From positions 11,578,390 to 11,642,389 of the forward strand of contig NC_090253.1 in NCBI RefSeq assembly GCF_037325665.1: a stretch of DNA of 64,000 nt, written 5' to 3'. Made by a program: the position numbers and the translations under genes. The stretch's first letter is position 1. Each line of letters opens with the position of its first letter. Shown here in pieces: positions 1-26,328 of this stretch. The notes under the pieces are model-generated. The model was not told the origin of the DNA and did not search any database. It saw only the letters and a program-made list of their open reading frames with translations. This stretch comes from Littorina saxatilis (taxonomy: Eukaryota > Mollusca > Gastropoda > Littorinimorpha > Littorinidae).

Positions 1-49
1 GCCACGTCTACATACTTTACACTTTAATATAAATAAATAAATAAATAAA

Positions 50-363
50 TAAATGAATACGAGAATTTATATCGCGCACATATCTCACCACAAGGCGACT
101 CAAGGCGCACAGTACGAAATATGAGAGAGCCCTGAAATGCAGCCGCTTGGCGCAGAGGGGACAGCACTCTATATTTCGGGGGAAGCATGCTGGGTATTTT
201 CGTGTTTCTATAACCCACCGAACTCTGACATGGATTACAGGATCTTTTCCGTGCGCACTTGGTCTTGTGCTTGCGTGTACATACGAAGGGGGTTAAGTCA
301 CTAGCAGGTCTGCACATAAGTTGACCTGGGAGATCGGAAAAATCTCCACTTTTAACCCACCAG
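50..363 (-). repeat. SINE-derived fragment without its tRNA-like head
   Basis: The block from about 188 to 363 is nearly the same as 57225-57400, which ends in a tRNA-like head. The first part carries the 'tttatatcgcgcacatat' motif shared with other SINE copies here. No head is visible in this copy. It starts next to an AAAT microsatellite at 31-54. Confidence 0.6.
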
Positions 364-1332
364 GACTATATCAACATGGATAAACACATCTTTCACTTTC
401 CGTAAGAACCAAGACGTCGATTATCTTAATCATTATCAGTAGCAATAGTAGCATTATTATTATTATGATAATTGGTAGCAGTAATGGTGATAATAGTAGT
501 GATTGTAGTGTGGTTGCTGTCGTTAACTGTGTTGTGGTAGTGGTGTTGATAGATGTAGAACACTAATGTGTTGATATCCTTGATCAAAGAACGTTTTCTG
601 CGAATGAGTCCAGTATAAAATACCCTTCATAAATACTTGTCTACAGAACACTTAAAGCCCCAGTCTGCCTGAAGAGGTTTACAGAACGATTTAAATCTTC
701 TCATGAATTCAGTCGTCAGTTTGTGATTTCTCACGAAAAATGACGAGTTTAACAACTTATTCCAAAACATTGCATAACATCTTAACACATAGCTGTAACC
801 ATCCAAAATTTCTCTAGAAGTATTGTCAGTATGTTAATGAATTATTCTGAAAGTTTCAAAGCGATCCACCAAGTCATTGCTAAAGTGCTGCGCTTTTTGT
901 CATGATACCCCGAAAAAATGACGCAAAAAGTCCCGTTTTTGACCGCTCTTGCGATCGACACCTGCATCAGTAGGAATAGCATAGCACCCGAAATGCGCAA
1001 GCTAGCTAAATAAATCAACCTGTTCAGGGTAGGTAATTGATTTGACTTCCTTCTCGTATGTAAAAGTTGCACAGTTTTGCCTATTGTGATTTTTTTGTCG
1101 ATTTTTAATTTGGCCCTTCCGTTTTTGTCTGGTCGATTTTGAGGGTACCCTTATTTGAGCGGCGGTCACGTGATCCCTGTAAAAGATATCTTTAATCCAA
1201 TAAGTGATCCTGATAGTCAAGTGAACGGCCTTAACTGGCATATAAGGTTTAAATGATATTACACAGGAATTAATGCTTTAATTTGGGTGCAAAATTGGTT
1301 GCAATAATTTTTTGGCCAAGTTTATTTAGATT
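364..1332. other. AT-rich stretch without a recognisable gene
   Basis: I see no coding exon, RNA gene or complete mobile element. It has TTA/GTGG-type low complexity at about 430-560 and is otherwise unremarkable. Confidence 0.5.
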
Positions 1333-1572
1333 TTAAAAGTTAGTTCTAGCACCAAAACGAGGCGTCCGATTTGTCTCATTGTAAAATCCGTTCTGACTGC
1401 ACGAAATAAATTCTTTGAAAAATGCTCGCTCTTTACGGAGGGCACCTAAGATGTTCTCAAGTGGTGAGTGTTTAAACGAAATAGTGGTTGGACTGTGTGT
1501 AACAGCCTGACAGTGTCTGTGATCAGAAACTGATGGCTTACGTGAAGCTGAATGTGCCTTTAAGATACGACA
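1333..1572. repeat. Terminal part of a TIR element, related to 11276-12305
   Basis: The stretch 'ctctttacggagggcacct' with the following bases up to 'gtgcctttaag' is nearly the same as 12178-12305, the right terminus of the element between receptor exons 8 and 7. Only one end is present. Confidence 0.55.
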
Positions 1573-1600
1573 GACCAATAAGAACCGGTTACCCACTTAC

Positions 1601-1990
1601 CAGTATAAATGATGGTGTTGCAAGAGGGGGACACGTCAAGAGTGGAGGGAGTTTGAGGATCGGTACAGAACAAGACAGACATTCGTCCGCCTTGATAAGC
1701 CAGGAACCCAGGTAAGATGTAGTGATAGGTGTAGATATCTCCCGTGTGCGTCACGCAACCACAGGCGTTGGATGCTGTGACGTCACCACACGTGGGGCGA
1801 GGATCAAAACGCACAATGCACAGTCGGCTCAAACCTCCAGACCGATAAACAACTTCGAAAGCGACGAATTTAGTATGGTCGCACTTGGCTCTTTGTGTCT
1901 CGCTGGAGTTGACTTCAAACTGGATGACGTTGTCACTGTCCTGAAGGAAGGTGCTGGGACATGTCAGTCTGGCGGCCCACCTGGCGGCCA
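1601..1990 (-). CDS. Single Ig-like, cysteine-rich exon of an unidentified gene (partial)
   Basis: On the minus strand an open stretch encodes a cysteine-rich extracellular-looking segment that begins around LTCPSTFLQDSDNVIQFEV and continues through CGDVTASNACGCVTHTGDIY. The spacing of cysteines and the CGC motif resemble Ig-like modules of molluscan surface proteins; this is a resemblance, not a firm family call. A good donor (CTG|GTAAGTG) ends it at 1601. The acceptor is ambiguous: CAG at 1969-1970 gives a start at 1968, and TTACAG at 1991-1992 gives 1990. The second acceptor belongs to the first unit of the adjoining 43-bp array. No other exon of this gene was found, and the receptor ends only 5.3 kb upstream on the same strand. 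It may be an orphan or pseudogenised exon, or part of a gene reaching beyond the window. Confidence 0.45.
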
Positions 1991-4171
1991 CTGTAACATG
2001 GTAACACAGCGCTGTGCTATTGCTAACAGACCACTGTAACATGGTAACACAGCACTGTGATATTGCTAACAGACCACTGTAACATGGTAACATAGCACTG
2101 TGCTATTGCTAACAGACCACTGTAACATGGTAACATAACACTGGGCTTTTGCTAACAGACCACTGTAACATGGTAACACAGCACTGTGCTATTGCTAACA
2201 GACCACTGTAACATGGTAACACAACACTGGGCTTTTGCTAACAGACCACTGTAACATGGTAACACAGCACTGTGCTATTGCTAACAGACCACTGTAACAT
2301 GGTAACACAACACTGTGCTATTGCTAACAGACCACTGTAACATGGTAACACAGCACTGTGCTATTGCTAACAGACCACTGTAACATGGTAACACAACACT
2401 GTGCTATTGCTAACAGACCACTGTAACATGGTAACACAGCACTGTGCTATTGCTAACAGACCACTGTAACATGGTAACACAGCACTGTGATATTGCTAAC
2501 AGACCACTGTAACATGGTAACACAGCACTGTGCTATTGCTAACAGACCACTGTAACATGGTAACACAACACTGTGCTATTGCTAACAGACCACTGTAACA
2601 TGGTAACACAGCACTGTGCTATTGCTAACAGACCACTGTAACATGGTAACACAACACTGGGCTTTTGCTAACAGACCACTGTAACATGGTAACACAGCAC
2701 TGTGTTATTGCTAACAGACCACTGTAACATGGTAACACAACACTGTGCTATTGCTAACAGACCACTGTAACATGGTAACACAGCACTGTGCTATTGCTAA
2801 CAGACCACTGTAACATGGTAACATAACACTGGGCTTTTGCTAACAGACCACTGTAACATGGTAACACAGCGCTGTGCTATTGCTAACAGACCACTGTAAC
2901 ATGGTAACATAACACTGGGCTTTTGCTAACAGACCACTGTAACATGGTAACACAGCACTGTGCTATTGCTAACAGACCACTGTAACATGGTAACACAACA
3001 CTGTGCTATTGCTAACAGACCACTGTAACATGGTAACACAGCACTGTGCTATTGCTAACAGACCACTGTAACATGGTAACACAGCGCTGTGCTATTGCTA
3101 ACAGACCACTGTAACATGGTAACACAGCGCTGTGCTATTGCTAACAGACCACTGTAACATGGTAACACAGCACTGTGCTATTGCTAACAGACCACTGTAA
3201 CATGGTAACACAGCACTGTGCTATTGCTAACAGACCACTGTAACATGGTAACACAGCACTGTGCTATTGCTAACAGACCACTGTAACATGGTAACACAAC
3301 ACTGTGCTATTGCTAACAGACCACTGTAACATGGTAACACAGCACTGTGCTATTGCTAACAGACCACTGTAACATGGTAACACAGCGCTGTGCTATTGCT
3401 AACAGACCACTGTAACATGGTAACACAGCGCTGTGCTATTGCTAACAGACCACTGTAACATGGTAACACAGCACTGTGATATTGCTAACAGACCACTGTA
3501 ACATGGTAACACAACACTGTGCTCTTGCTAACAGACCACTGTAACATCGTAACATAACACTGTGCTAATGCTAACAGGACAATGTAATATGGTAACACAA
3601 CACTGTGCTCTTGCTAACAGGACAATGTAACATGGCAACACAGCACTGTGCTATTGCTAACAGACCACCGTTACAATGGTTACACGACACTGTCCTATTG
3701 CTAACAGATCACTGTAACAAAGGTTACACAACACTGTGCTATTGCTAACAGACCACCGTAACATGGTTACACGACACTGTGCTATTGCTAACAGACCACC
3801 GTTACAATGGTTACACGACACTGTCCTATTGCTAACAGATCACTGTAAAAAAGGTTAGACAACACTGTGCTATTGCTAACAGACCACCGTAACATTGGTT
3901 ACACGACACTGTGCTATTGCTAACAGACCACCGTTACAATGGTTACACGACACTGTCCTATTGCTAACAGATCACTGTAACAAAGGTTACACAACACTGT
4001 GCTATTGCTAACAGACCACCGTAACATTGGTTACACGACACTGTGCTATTGCTAACAGACCACCGTAACAATTGTTACACGACACTGTGCTATTTCTAAA
4101 AGACCCCTGTAACAATGGTTACACAACACTGTGCTATTGCTAACAGACCACCGTAACAATGGTTACACAAC
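1989..4171. repeat. 43-bp minisatellite, about 50 units
   Basis: The unit reads 'cactgtaacatggtaacaca' plus 'gcactgtgctattgctaaca' plus 'gac'. It is near-perfect from 1989 to about 3535 and diverges towards 4171, where 'caatggttacacgacactg' variants alternate. On the minus strand each unit carries TTACAG, a splice-acceptor-like motif. The array abuts the Ig-like exon. Confidence 0.95.
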
Positions 4172-5269
4172 ACTGTGCTTTGTTTGTTTGTTTGCTTAAC
4201 GCCCAGCCGACCACGAAGGGCCATATCAGGGCGGTGCCGCTTTGACATATAACGAGCGCCACACACAAGACAGAAGTCGCAGCACAGGCTTCATGTCTCA
4301 CCCAGTCACATTATTCTGACACCGGACCAACCAGTCCTAGTACTAACCCCATAATGCCAGACGCCAGGCGGAGCAGCCACTAGATTGCCAATTTTAAAGT
4401 CTTAGGTATGACCACAGGCGGAAGGTATCACTGGACCACTACTACCATAGAAAGACTACAAGGTTTGACACTCAGCTTCGAGCCTTGCTCCACTAACTTC
4501 AGAAAAAATTATGCAAAAAATAATTGCCAATGTCAAGAATCTTTGTAACTTTACAAATGCCGTGATAAATGAATGTTCTAACTATCTGTACCTTTTATAT
4601 TTAGCTGCCTGTCCGCTGCATGTTTTTAAACCGTATTTTGTGCGACCAAACGTGTCTGTCAACGGCATACCACTTAGACCCTGTGAGTACGATGATCGTC
4701 GTATGTCCGAGGAGATAGTACTAGTAGTCCGATGCGATCATTGGTTAATAACCGGATATTCGATGATTATTTTGGGCAAACGGCTCTTCGCAAAATAACT
4801 AAAGTGAAACTCCCGTGGGTAGCTTCCCTTTGCTGCAATATTTACATATATGTTTTAGACCAATGAGCACTGGTATGCATATTCGGTGCGGATGCATAAT
4901 TACTTGCAACCTACAGGGTGGCGGTTTGCAAACGAACATTCGTCCAAATGATGGTTAAAAACAACCTGCAGATGACGGCAGCTGAAAATTAAAGGTACAT
5001 ACAGTTAAAACAATCATTCAACTGTATTTATTTGACCTCACACAGACTGTAGGAAGAGACAAACCGTCTTGAACAAATAAATTGTCCGCAGGAAGCGACT
5101 CCAAGAACACAGACGACTCGAAGCTGAGTGTCAAACCTTGTAGTCTTTCTATGTAAGTAGTGGTCCAGTGAACGATACCTTCGCCTGTGGTATGACCCGG
5201 CCGGGGTTCGAACCCACGACCTCCCGATCACGGGGCGGACGCCTTACCACTAGGCCAACCGTGCCGGTC
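4172..5269 (-). mobile_element. tRNA-derived SINE-like element with an internal fold-back, inserted in the 43-bp array
   Basis: The right end, read on the minus strand, is tRNA-like, with a box A TGGCCTAGTGGTAAGG and a box B GGTTCGAACCCC. The left end is a (TTTG)n run, which fits an AAAC-type 3' tail on the minus strand. Units of the 43-bp array flank both sides, so the element landed inside the array. About 75 bp at 4408-4482 recur inverted at 5122-5200, so the copy can fold back on itself. At 1.1 kb it is long for a SINE and is probably composite. Confidence 0.6.
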
Positions 5270-5353
5270 ACAACACTGTGCTAATGCTAAAAGACCACCG
5301 TAACAATGGTTACACGACACTGGGCTATTTCAAACAGGCCACTGGAAGTGGAA
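5270..5353. repeat. Continuation of the 43-bp minisatellite
   Basis: About two diverged units resume directly after the inserted element. Confidence 0.75.
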
Positions 5354-5371
5354 CATGGTAACACATTCTGC

Positions 5372-5373
<2 letters not shown>

Positions 5374-5452
<79 letters not shown>
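5374..5452. repeat. (GT)n microsatellite
   Basis: Uninterrupted GT dinucleotides, about 39 repeats. Confidence 0.95.
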
Positions 5453-5453
<1 letters not shown>

Positions 5454-6814
5454 CTACCGATGACAATCAGACGGCTTGTGACCAATACTTTAAACACTTG
5501 GATCATCCTTTGCCAATATGTTTTCTCGACTGCCTGCCTCTTCTTCTCTGCTGGTTACGGTCCAAAGGAGTCGCTCAACCACAAACTCCAAGAAATTCCC
5601 AGGGAGCACATTTTGACGTCAGATAGTTGACACAATGACATCACTCTCGCTCAGTAGAAAAGAATGCTGGTAGTTACGTAGTTTCGGCCAGCGGCCGACT
5701 CATGCGACTGACTACTTACTGCTGCGTCGCGGGAAATAACGGCCAACAGGGGTTAAGACCCAAAATAAGAACAGGACCGGAGTAAATCATAAGCAGTTCT
5801 TCCAAACCCATATATTCATTTACAAAAAAGAATGTGACCCTACCAGCCAGTTTGCGGGTTTTGCGCTAAAATGTTTTGTTTCGGCATATCGATGTCAAAG
5901 TCCCAATCAAACGATCCAAATTTCTTTGCAATTTTGTAGCCAAAGGCGTTTACCGTGATCTAATGCACAGTTCGAAAAAAATGGTCATGAACATATCTAC
6001 GGTTCTTCAGAGAAAGAAGAATACCAACATGCTTGTCCAATGCTACTTGCATTTTGATGTGCATACTAGATGTAGCCTACAATCTCCCTACTTGCAAAGC
6101 AACAAGCAGACATCGTCATTGCTTTCAAGTGTGACAAGGGAGGCTACCGCTCCTTTCACAGCAGACTCTGCACCCGAGTTGTTGGCCTTTAAAAGTCAAC
6201 ACCCGTGGAGAGATTCTGTTTGTGATGGGGTCTGGTGGTTTCCGATTGTCTGTATGTTCATGGAAACCTTCGGGTTTGCATAACAGTTTTTTATAGGGCT
6301 AAGAAATTAGCCCTAACATTTTCAAACCTGTTTGATTGCACGTCGCTTCCCGAGATGATCGTAGTGTTTCGGCACTCGGTTACACAAGGGAGAAATGTTT
6401 TTTCACTAAGTCTTGCAAAACTCAAAAATACTTCTGCGCGCTTTCTTTTATTTTCATTTTCAGCTGCTTTGCAGCAATTAAATGTCGATACTTTTCTAAG
6501 CACGTTTGGTCTGTCAAACCGCCGGCAGAACACGGTATTGGGATTTCATATTGTTTGGAATACGAACAGATCTGGGCTAACGGAAGCTGAATTGAGGTCA
6601 TATTCAAGGTGTGCGGGTTGAAGAAAGGAACATTTCGCGTACTAATTCAGTGTCGGCTGTCAAGTGAAATTCTGTTTTCTACGAAAGAGTGCGTTCATAA
6701 ATGGGTTGCAGAACATATACATGCATCAAGCCCAGACACACTCGGATCTGTAAGTATACACATTCAAGACGCATCGTCTTATTTGCCAGTGATTCATTTT
6801 TTATTCAAAGTAAT
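5453..6814. other. Stretch without a supported gene
   Basis: Open frames of up to 135 codons exist (for example 5876-6283 plus), but they show no recognisable domain, signal peptide or repeated family member. AT-rich intergenic DNA is the simplest reading. Possible minus-strand AATAAA signals for the receptor 3' end lie near 6799 and 6447. Confidence 0.4.
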
Positions 6815-6945
6815 CTGGTTTGCTGGTCGATGTGAATGCGTGATATATTGTGTAAAAAATTCCATCTCACACGGCATAAAGCGCTTTGAACTTCGGATAA
6901 GGCGCTATATAGATAAAGAGAATAATAAAATAAAAAATAATCTGT
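6815..6945 (+). repeat. SINE 3' fragment
   Basis: The stretch 'gatgtgaatgcgtgatatat' and the next 60 bases match the 3' part of the SINE at 47540-47875, ending in 'ggcgctatatagataaag' and an A-rich tail. Confidence 0.65.
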
Positions 6946-7154
6946 TAACGAGATGAACAAGGAAGCCTGGGGTTGTCCATGACGTCATTCCGTACAGACA
7001 CTAACTGCTCAAACACCCGGATTATTGAAGCGTTCTCTAAGACGTCATTCCCTGCTGACGCGGGACACCGAAAACATCATTGGACCCATCTTGTAATTCC
7101 CTTCAAGCAAAAAACACTCACAACATTAATTGAATAAAACAACACCCAGAACAA

Positions 7155-7335
7155 TGGACTGTCATCTGTGACGTAATTCCCTGCTGAGGAAAAAGACCAC
7201 TGTCACAAATGACGTCATTTCATGCTGACGAAAAAGACCAGTCACCCATGACGTCATTCCCTGCTGACGAAGGACACCACTGTCAACCATGACGTCATTC
7301 CCTGCTGACGAAGGACACCACTGTAACCCATGACG

Positions 7336-7365
<30 letters not shown>
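7155..7365. repeat. Tandem array of about 41 bp that contains the receptor stop codon
   Basis: Units contain 'atgacgtcattccctgctgacg', each with the palindrome TGACGTCA. The last unit overlaps the receptor's final codons, and its TGA stop is the first three bases of TGACGTCA. Looser copies of the motif extend left to about 6976. Confidence 0.85.
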
Positions 7366-21926
<14,561 letters not shown>

Positions 21927-22076
21927 CGCCCCTGCTGGTCGCTGTGTCCTGTTGTTGTGAGACCGCTGTGTGGGTGAGGCTGTACGCATATCCTCACCTT
22001 TACACGGTAGGGACCACACGCAAGTGACCCTTTCCAATTACATGTACACACACTTGAAACGCGCCTGCTGTCGCTC

Positions 22077-22193
22077 ATGCACACAAACACACACACACGT
22101 ACAAACACGCACGCGCCCACAAACACACGCACGGCATACACACACACTGGCACTGACACACACGCAGGCATGCACGTACGCACGCACAGACAA

Positions 22194-22224
<31 letters not shown>

Positions 22225-22419
22225 AACAAGCGCACACTCTCTCAATGGGTGCTCATGCACACTCGCACATACAATCAAGCGCGCACACGCACAAGGGGCG
22301 CACATGCACGCAAGCTCGCGCGCATACGCACTCAAACCCACTAACATATAGACAGAGGCGAAAAAGCAGAAACGCAAGCTCAGAGACACCAATACAGGCG
22401 CACAAAGACAAGCACATTG

Positions 22420-22466
<47 letters not shown>

Positions 22467-22568
22467 ACACACGCACACACACACACGAACACAATCACAC
22501 ACACACACACGAACACAATCACACACACACACACACACACACACCAAGACACACACACACACCAAGAT

Positions 22569-22612
<44 letters not shown>

Positions 22613-22760
22613 ACACAATCACACACACACACACACACCAAGACACATAGACACACACACACACCAAGATACATGCACACACACACACATATAAACACAC
22701 ACACAAATAAACACACACACACACATAAACACACACAAACACATCAACACACACACACAT
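22077..22760. repeat. (CA)n-rich block upstream of the receptor start
   Basis: CA repeats with CG, TA and CAAA variants over almost 700 bp. No promoter motif can be separated from it. Confidence 0.9.
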
Positions 22761-23329
22761 GTGAACAGCTCAGATCATGGGTCAATGAAGTGTTGCACAG
22801 ACGTCAAAAACAAAGTACAAGATATTGCACTGTAAGTGGTACCACACTGTTGCTTAGTGTCTGTAGGAAGCTACACGGTGAAAATAGAAAAAAGAAAAAC
22901 ACGATTCTTGACTTTGATGGGCTTTTTCTGCTCGTAAACACACATTCTTCTGCTCATCACAGCATGCCCCATTATTGAGTTTAAAACACCAATTAAATTT
23001 GTTTTGAATAAAACTCACAATTTTACAATAAGAATTTAGAGACCTGAATCAATTAGGTATATCATACTTAGTTTGACTTTTGCAAAACTAAGTAATTACA
23101 CATTTAATTGAATCAGTCAGACAGACGGAGACATAGAGAGACAGACAGAGGGCAAACAGAAATCTGAGAAAGAAACCCCTTTAAAAATGTTACCATGTTT
23201 GAAATGAAACATCGCAAGGTGAAGCCATAATTCATCACCTTTCAGTATGACGTCATGAGCGTGTTCCACACTTGAAATGACGTGTTTTTATCATGTTGTC
23301 AGCTGCACGGAGCTTGGAAGTATAATTTC
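22761..23329. other. Stretch without a supported gene
   Basis: AT-rich, with no domain, repeat or RNA gene recognised. Confidence 0.4.
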
Positions 23330-23910
23330 CATTCAACGATCCGAGTTTGTTAAGTTTTAGCCTATTTTCAGCGTCAAACACCATGAAACTATATATATTT
23401 GGAATCAGAAAATGGTAAGGAATAGACAGAAGTTGTTTTTAAGTGTCTTTTTTCATAAATAAAGATAGTGGTTATTTATCGGTTTTCTTCATTTTTAAGC
23501 ATAATTATCAATACAAAACAACAAAACTATATAGTTTTAGATACAGGACGCAATAGGGAATACACTAATATAAATTTTTTGTTTCAAATATTAGTTTTTA
23601 AAAATTTGAAAAAATGACATATTTCGAACAAACATTTCAATAACAAAACTTTAAGTGACCAAACTGAAATGCAATCCCATAATCCGGCCTAGATCTGAGA
23701 TTGTGTGGTAAGAAATTCGATCAAATTGATGAAAAACTGTAACTGTGAAAGTGCTGCCTCGACCTTTTGGCAAACGGTAAAATATGACGTCATCAAACTG
23801 TCCTATCAATAAACGGAAAAACCCTCTATGAGAAAATCCAGTCAAAAATATCCATATCAAATTTCATAAAGATCCACTCCGTAGTTTTTGAGATATGATC
23901 TGCAGTGTGA
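23330..23910 (+). repeat. Diverged copy of the 0.86-kb conserved non-coding repeat
   Basis: It shares the order 'tttggaatcagaaaat', 'tatgacgtcatcaaa' and 'aatttcataaagatc' with the copy at 25023-25886, but the rest has drifted. Confidence 0.6.
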
Positions 23911-23937
23911 AAAAACGCCCATAACGCCCAAAACGCA

Positions 23938-24250
23938 AACTCATTTGTCATGATTTGGTCGTGTTCTGCTGATACTATAATGTTTTTCTTTCCTAAAACA
24001 CACTATAATAGTAGCCTTTCCCAACGTCTATGCTAAAACTGACTTGTCTGTGTTGTCAATGATTTTGCCACAGTGTGAGAACACAATCTCACGCCCATAA
24101 CGCTATGACACGAAAACTCATTTGGTCGTGTTCTGCCGATACTGTAATGTTTTTCTTTCTTAAAACACACTATAATAGTAGCCCTTTCCAAATGCAATGC
24201 TAAAAATGACTGGTCTGTGTTGTCAATGATTTTCTGCGAGAATGCGATCT
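23938..24250. repeat. Tandem duplication of about 167 bp, two units
   Basis: 'tttggtcgtgttctg' and the following 100 bases to 'gtctgtgttgtcaatgattt' occur twice, from about 23953 and 24121. Confidence 0.8.
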
Positions 24251-24956
24251 ATCTGTTTGTAGCAAAGACCGTGTGACACGAAAGTTATGAGCGGAAGACA
24301 AATCTGCTGAGTGCAATTACGTTTCAGAAGATAGTTGGTTAAAACAGTTTATCACTCAGACACGCAAAGGAACACTATAACTTTATTATTCAGGCCATAT
24401 TTGCTTTCCTTTGTCATGTATGAAAGTACTGGCCTTGGTTGAAGAAAGTGACCTGTCGCTGTGCAACAAATTTGTCGCCATTTTCCGCCGTGTTTTGTAA
24501 ATAAAACGTGTTTACTACCCACACATACAAAACGATGCTGTTGGTTCTTTTTATTTTCTTATTGTTTGATTCATGCTTAGCAGTTTAGTCTGCTTTGTTT
24601 TCTTCTCAATTCAATGGATGGCTATAAAATAAGCATTTAAATGTGAAGGTGTTAAAATTACCCATGATCTGAGCTGTTCACACATATAAACACACTCACA
24701 CACACAAACACATCAACACACACACACATCAACACACACACACACACACACACAGTTTTGTGGTTGCTGCACTAATTCGCATGATAGCAAACCTAATACT
24801 ATACATTGACAATAAAGTCGATCTTTGTAAAACATTCCCTCAGCGCTGCTTCCACGAGACAAAGACTTCCTGCTGCGGACACAAGGTAACTTCGCATTAT
24901 GGCTTTATTTCAGGCATTACTAGTTGATTCAACCCTGAAGCGGGCCGGCGCACACA

Positions 24957-25019
<63 letters not shown>

Positions 25020-25022
25020 CAA
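24251..25022. other. Stretch without a supported gene; CA microsatellites
   Basis: AT-rich DNA with CA repeats at 24686-24755 and 24950-25017. Nothing else recognised. Confidence 0.4.
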
Positions 25023-25886
25023 CAAGTCGCGTAAGGCGAAATTACTACATTTAGTCAAGCTGTGGAACTCACAGAATTAAACTGAACGCACTGCATTTTT
25101 TCACAATGACCGTAGTCCGCCGCTCGTGCAAAAGGCAGTGAAATTAACGAGCCTGTTTAGCGCGGTAGTGGTTGCGCTGTGCTGCATAACACGCTTTTCT
25201 GTACCTCTCTTCGTTTTAACTTTCTGAGCGTGTTTTTAATCCAAACATATCATATCTATATGTTTTTGGAATCAGGAACCGACAACGAATAAGATGAAAT
25301 TGTTTTTAAATCGATTTCGGAAATTTTATTTTAATCATAATTTTTATATTTTTAATTTTCAGAGCTTGATTTTAATCCGAATATAACATATTTATATGTT
25401 TTTGGAATCAGAAAATTTTGGATCATTTTATAAAAAAAATAATTTTAATTATAATTTTGGATCATTTTATAAAAAAAATAATTTTAATTATAATTTTCAG
25501 ATTTTTAATGACCAAAGTCATTAATGAAATTTTAAGCCTCCAAGCGGAAATGCAATACCAAAGTCCGGCCTTCGTCGAAGATTGCTTGGCAAAAGTTCCA
25601 ATCAATTTGATTGAAAAATGAGGGTGTGACAGTGCCGCATCAACTTTTACAAAAAGCCGGATATGACGTCATCAAAGACATTTATCCAAAAAATGAAAAA
25701 AAGTCTGGGGATATCGTACCCAGAAACTCTCATGTAAAATTTCATAAAGATCGGTCCAGTAGTTTACTCTGAATCGCTCTACACACACACAGAGACAGAC
25801 AGACACACACACACACACATACACCACGACCCTCGCATCGATTCCCCCTCTATGTTAAAACATTTAGTCAAAACTTGACTAAATGT
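25023..25886 (+). repeat. 0.86-kb conserved non-coding repeat (most complete copy)
   Basis: It runs from 'caagtcgcgtaaggcgaaat' to 'cttgactaaatgt'. Near both ends is ACATTTAGTCAA in inverted orientation, suggesting a non-autonomous DNA element. No coding capacity. The same sequence order appears on the minus strand at 32645-35540. Confidence 0.75.
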
Positions 25887-25995
25887 AAAAACAATACGGC
25901 TGTTATTTTTACACAATTATGTTTCTGTAGTAATTTGTTCCAGAAATTCATGGTTTGAAAAATCTGTGTGAAAACAATGTGTGTGTGAGTGTGAG

Positions 25996-26328
25996 AATAG
26001 AATAGAATAGAATAGAATAGAATAGAATATATTTTATTGTCGGAACCAAATTGGTTATTGACACAAAGAGCGATTAAAACAATCTGAAATAAACTTTCCT
26101 AGACGAATTTGTATTCTGTCTTCGCAAAATACTTCACTAGGTTTATTTTTGGAATACTTTATATCTATATTTGATAGATCCTTTATAAAATCATTTCGCA
26201 GTTCAGTGAACTTTTGACATCCGTCTAGGAAGTGAATTTCATCTTCAATAACGTTACATTTATTACATAAACGATTTTCTCTTGGTATGTTATTATGTCT
26301 TCCAGTTTCAATTTTTAAAGAGTGTGTA
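25996..26328 (-). mobile_element. 3' end of a LINE, separated from its body by an LTR element
   Basis: On the minus strand the reading starts HSLKIETGRHNNIPRENRL and includes CNKCNVIEDEIHFLDGC, a C-terminal cysteine motif common after LINE reverse transcriptases. A stop near 26061, a short UTR with AATAAA and a (TATTC)n tail follow. The body lies at 30254-31910. Confidence 0.85.

Noticed and set aside
5876-6283. Plus-strand frame of 135 codons
   Set aside because: No domain, no signal peptide, overlapping frames of similar length on both strands, and no splice context.
22038-22760. HTHTHT and CVCVCV frames on both strands
   Set aside because: Dinucleotide CA/GT repeats. The same applies at 5374, 10122, 14667, 18988, 36304 and 49485.
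23651-23860. Minus-strand frame in the diverged conserved repeat
   Set aside because: Not preserved in the other copies at 25023 and 32645.
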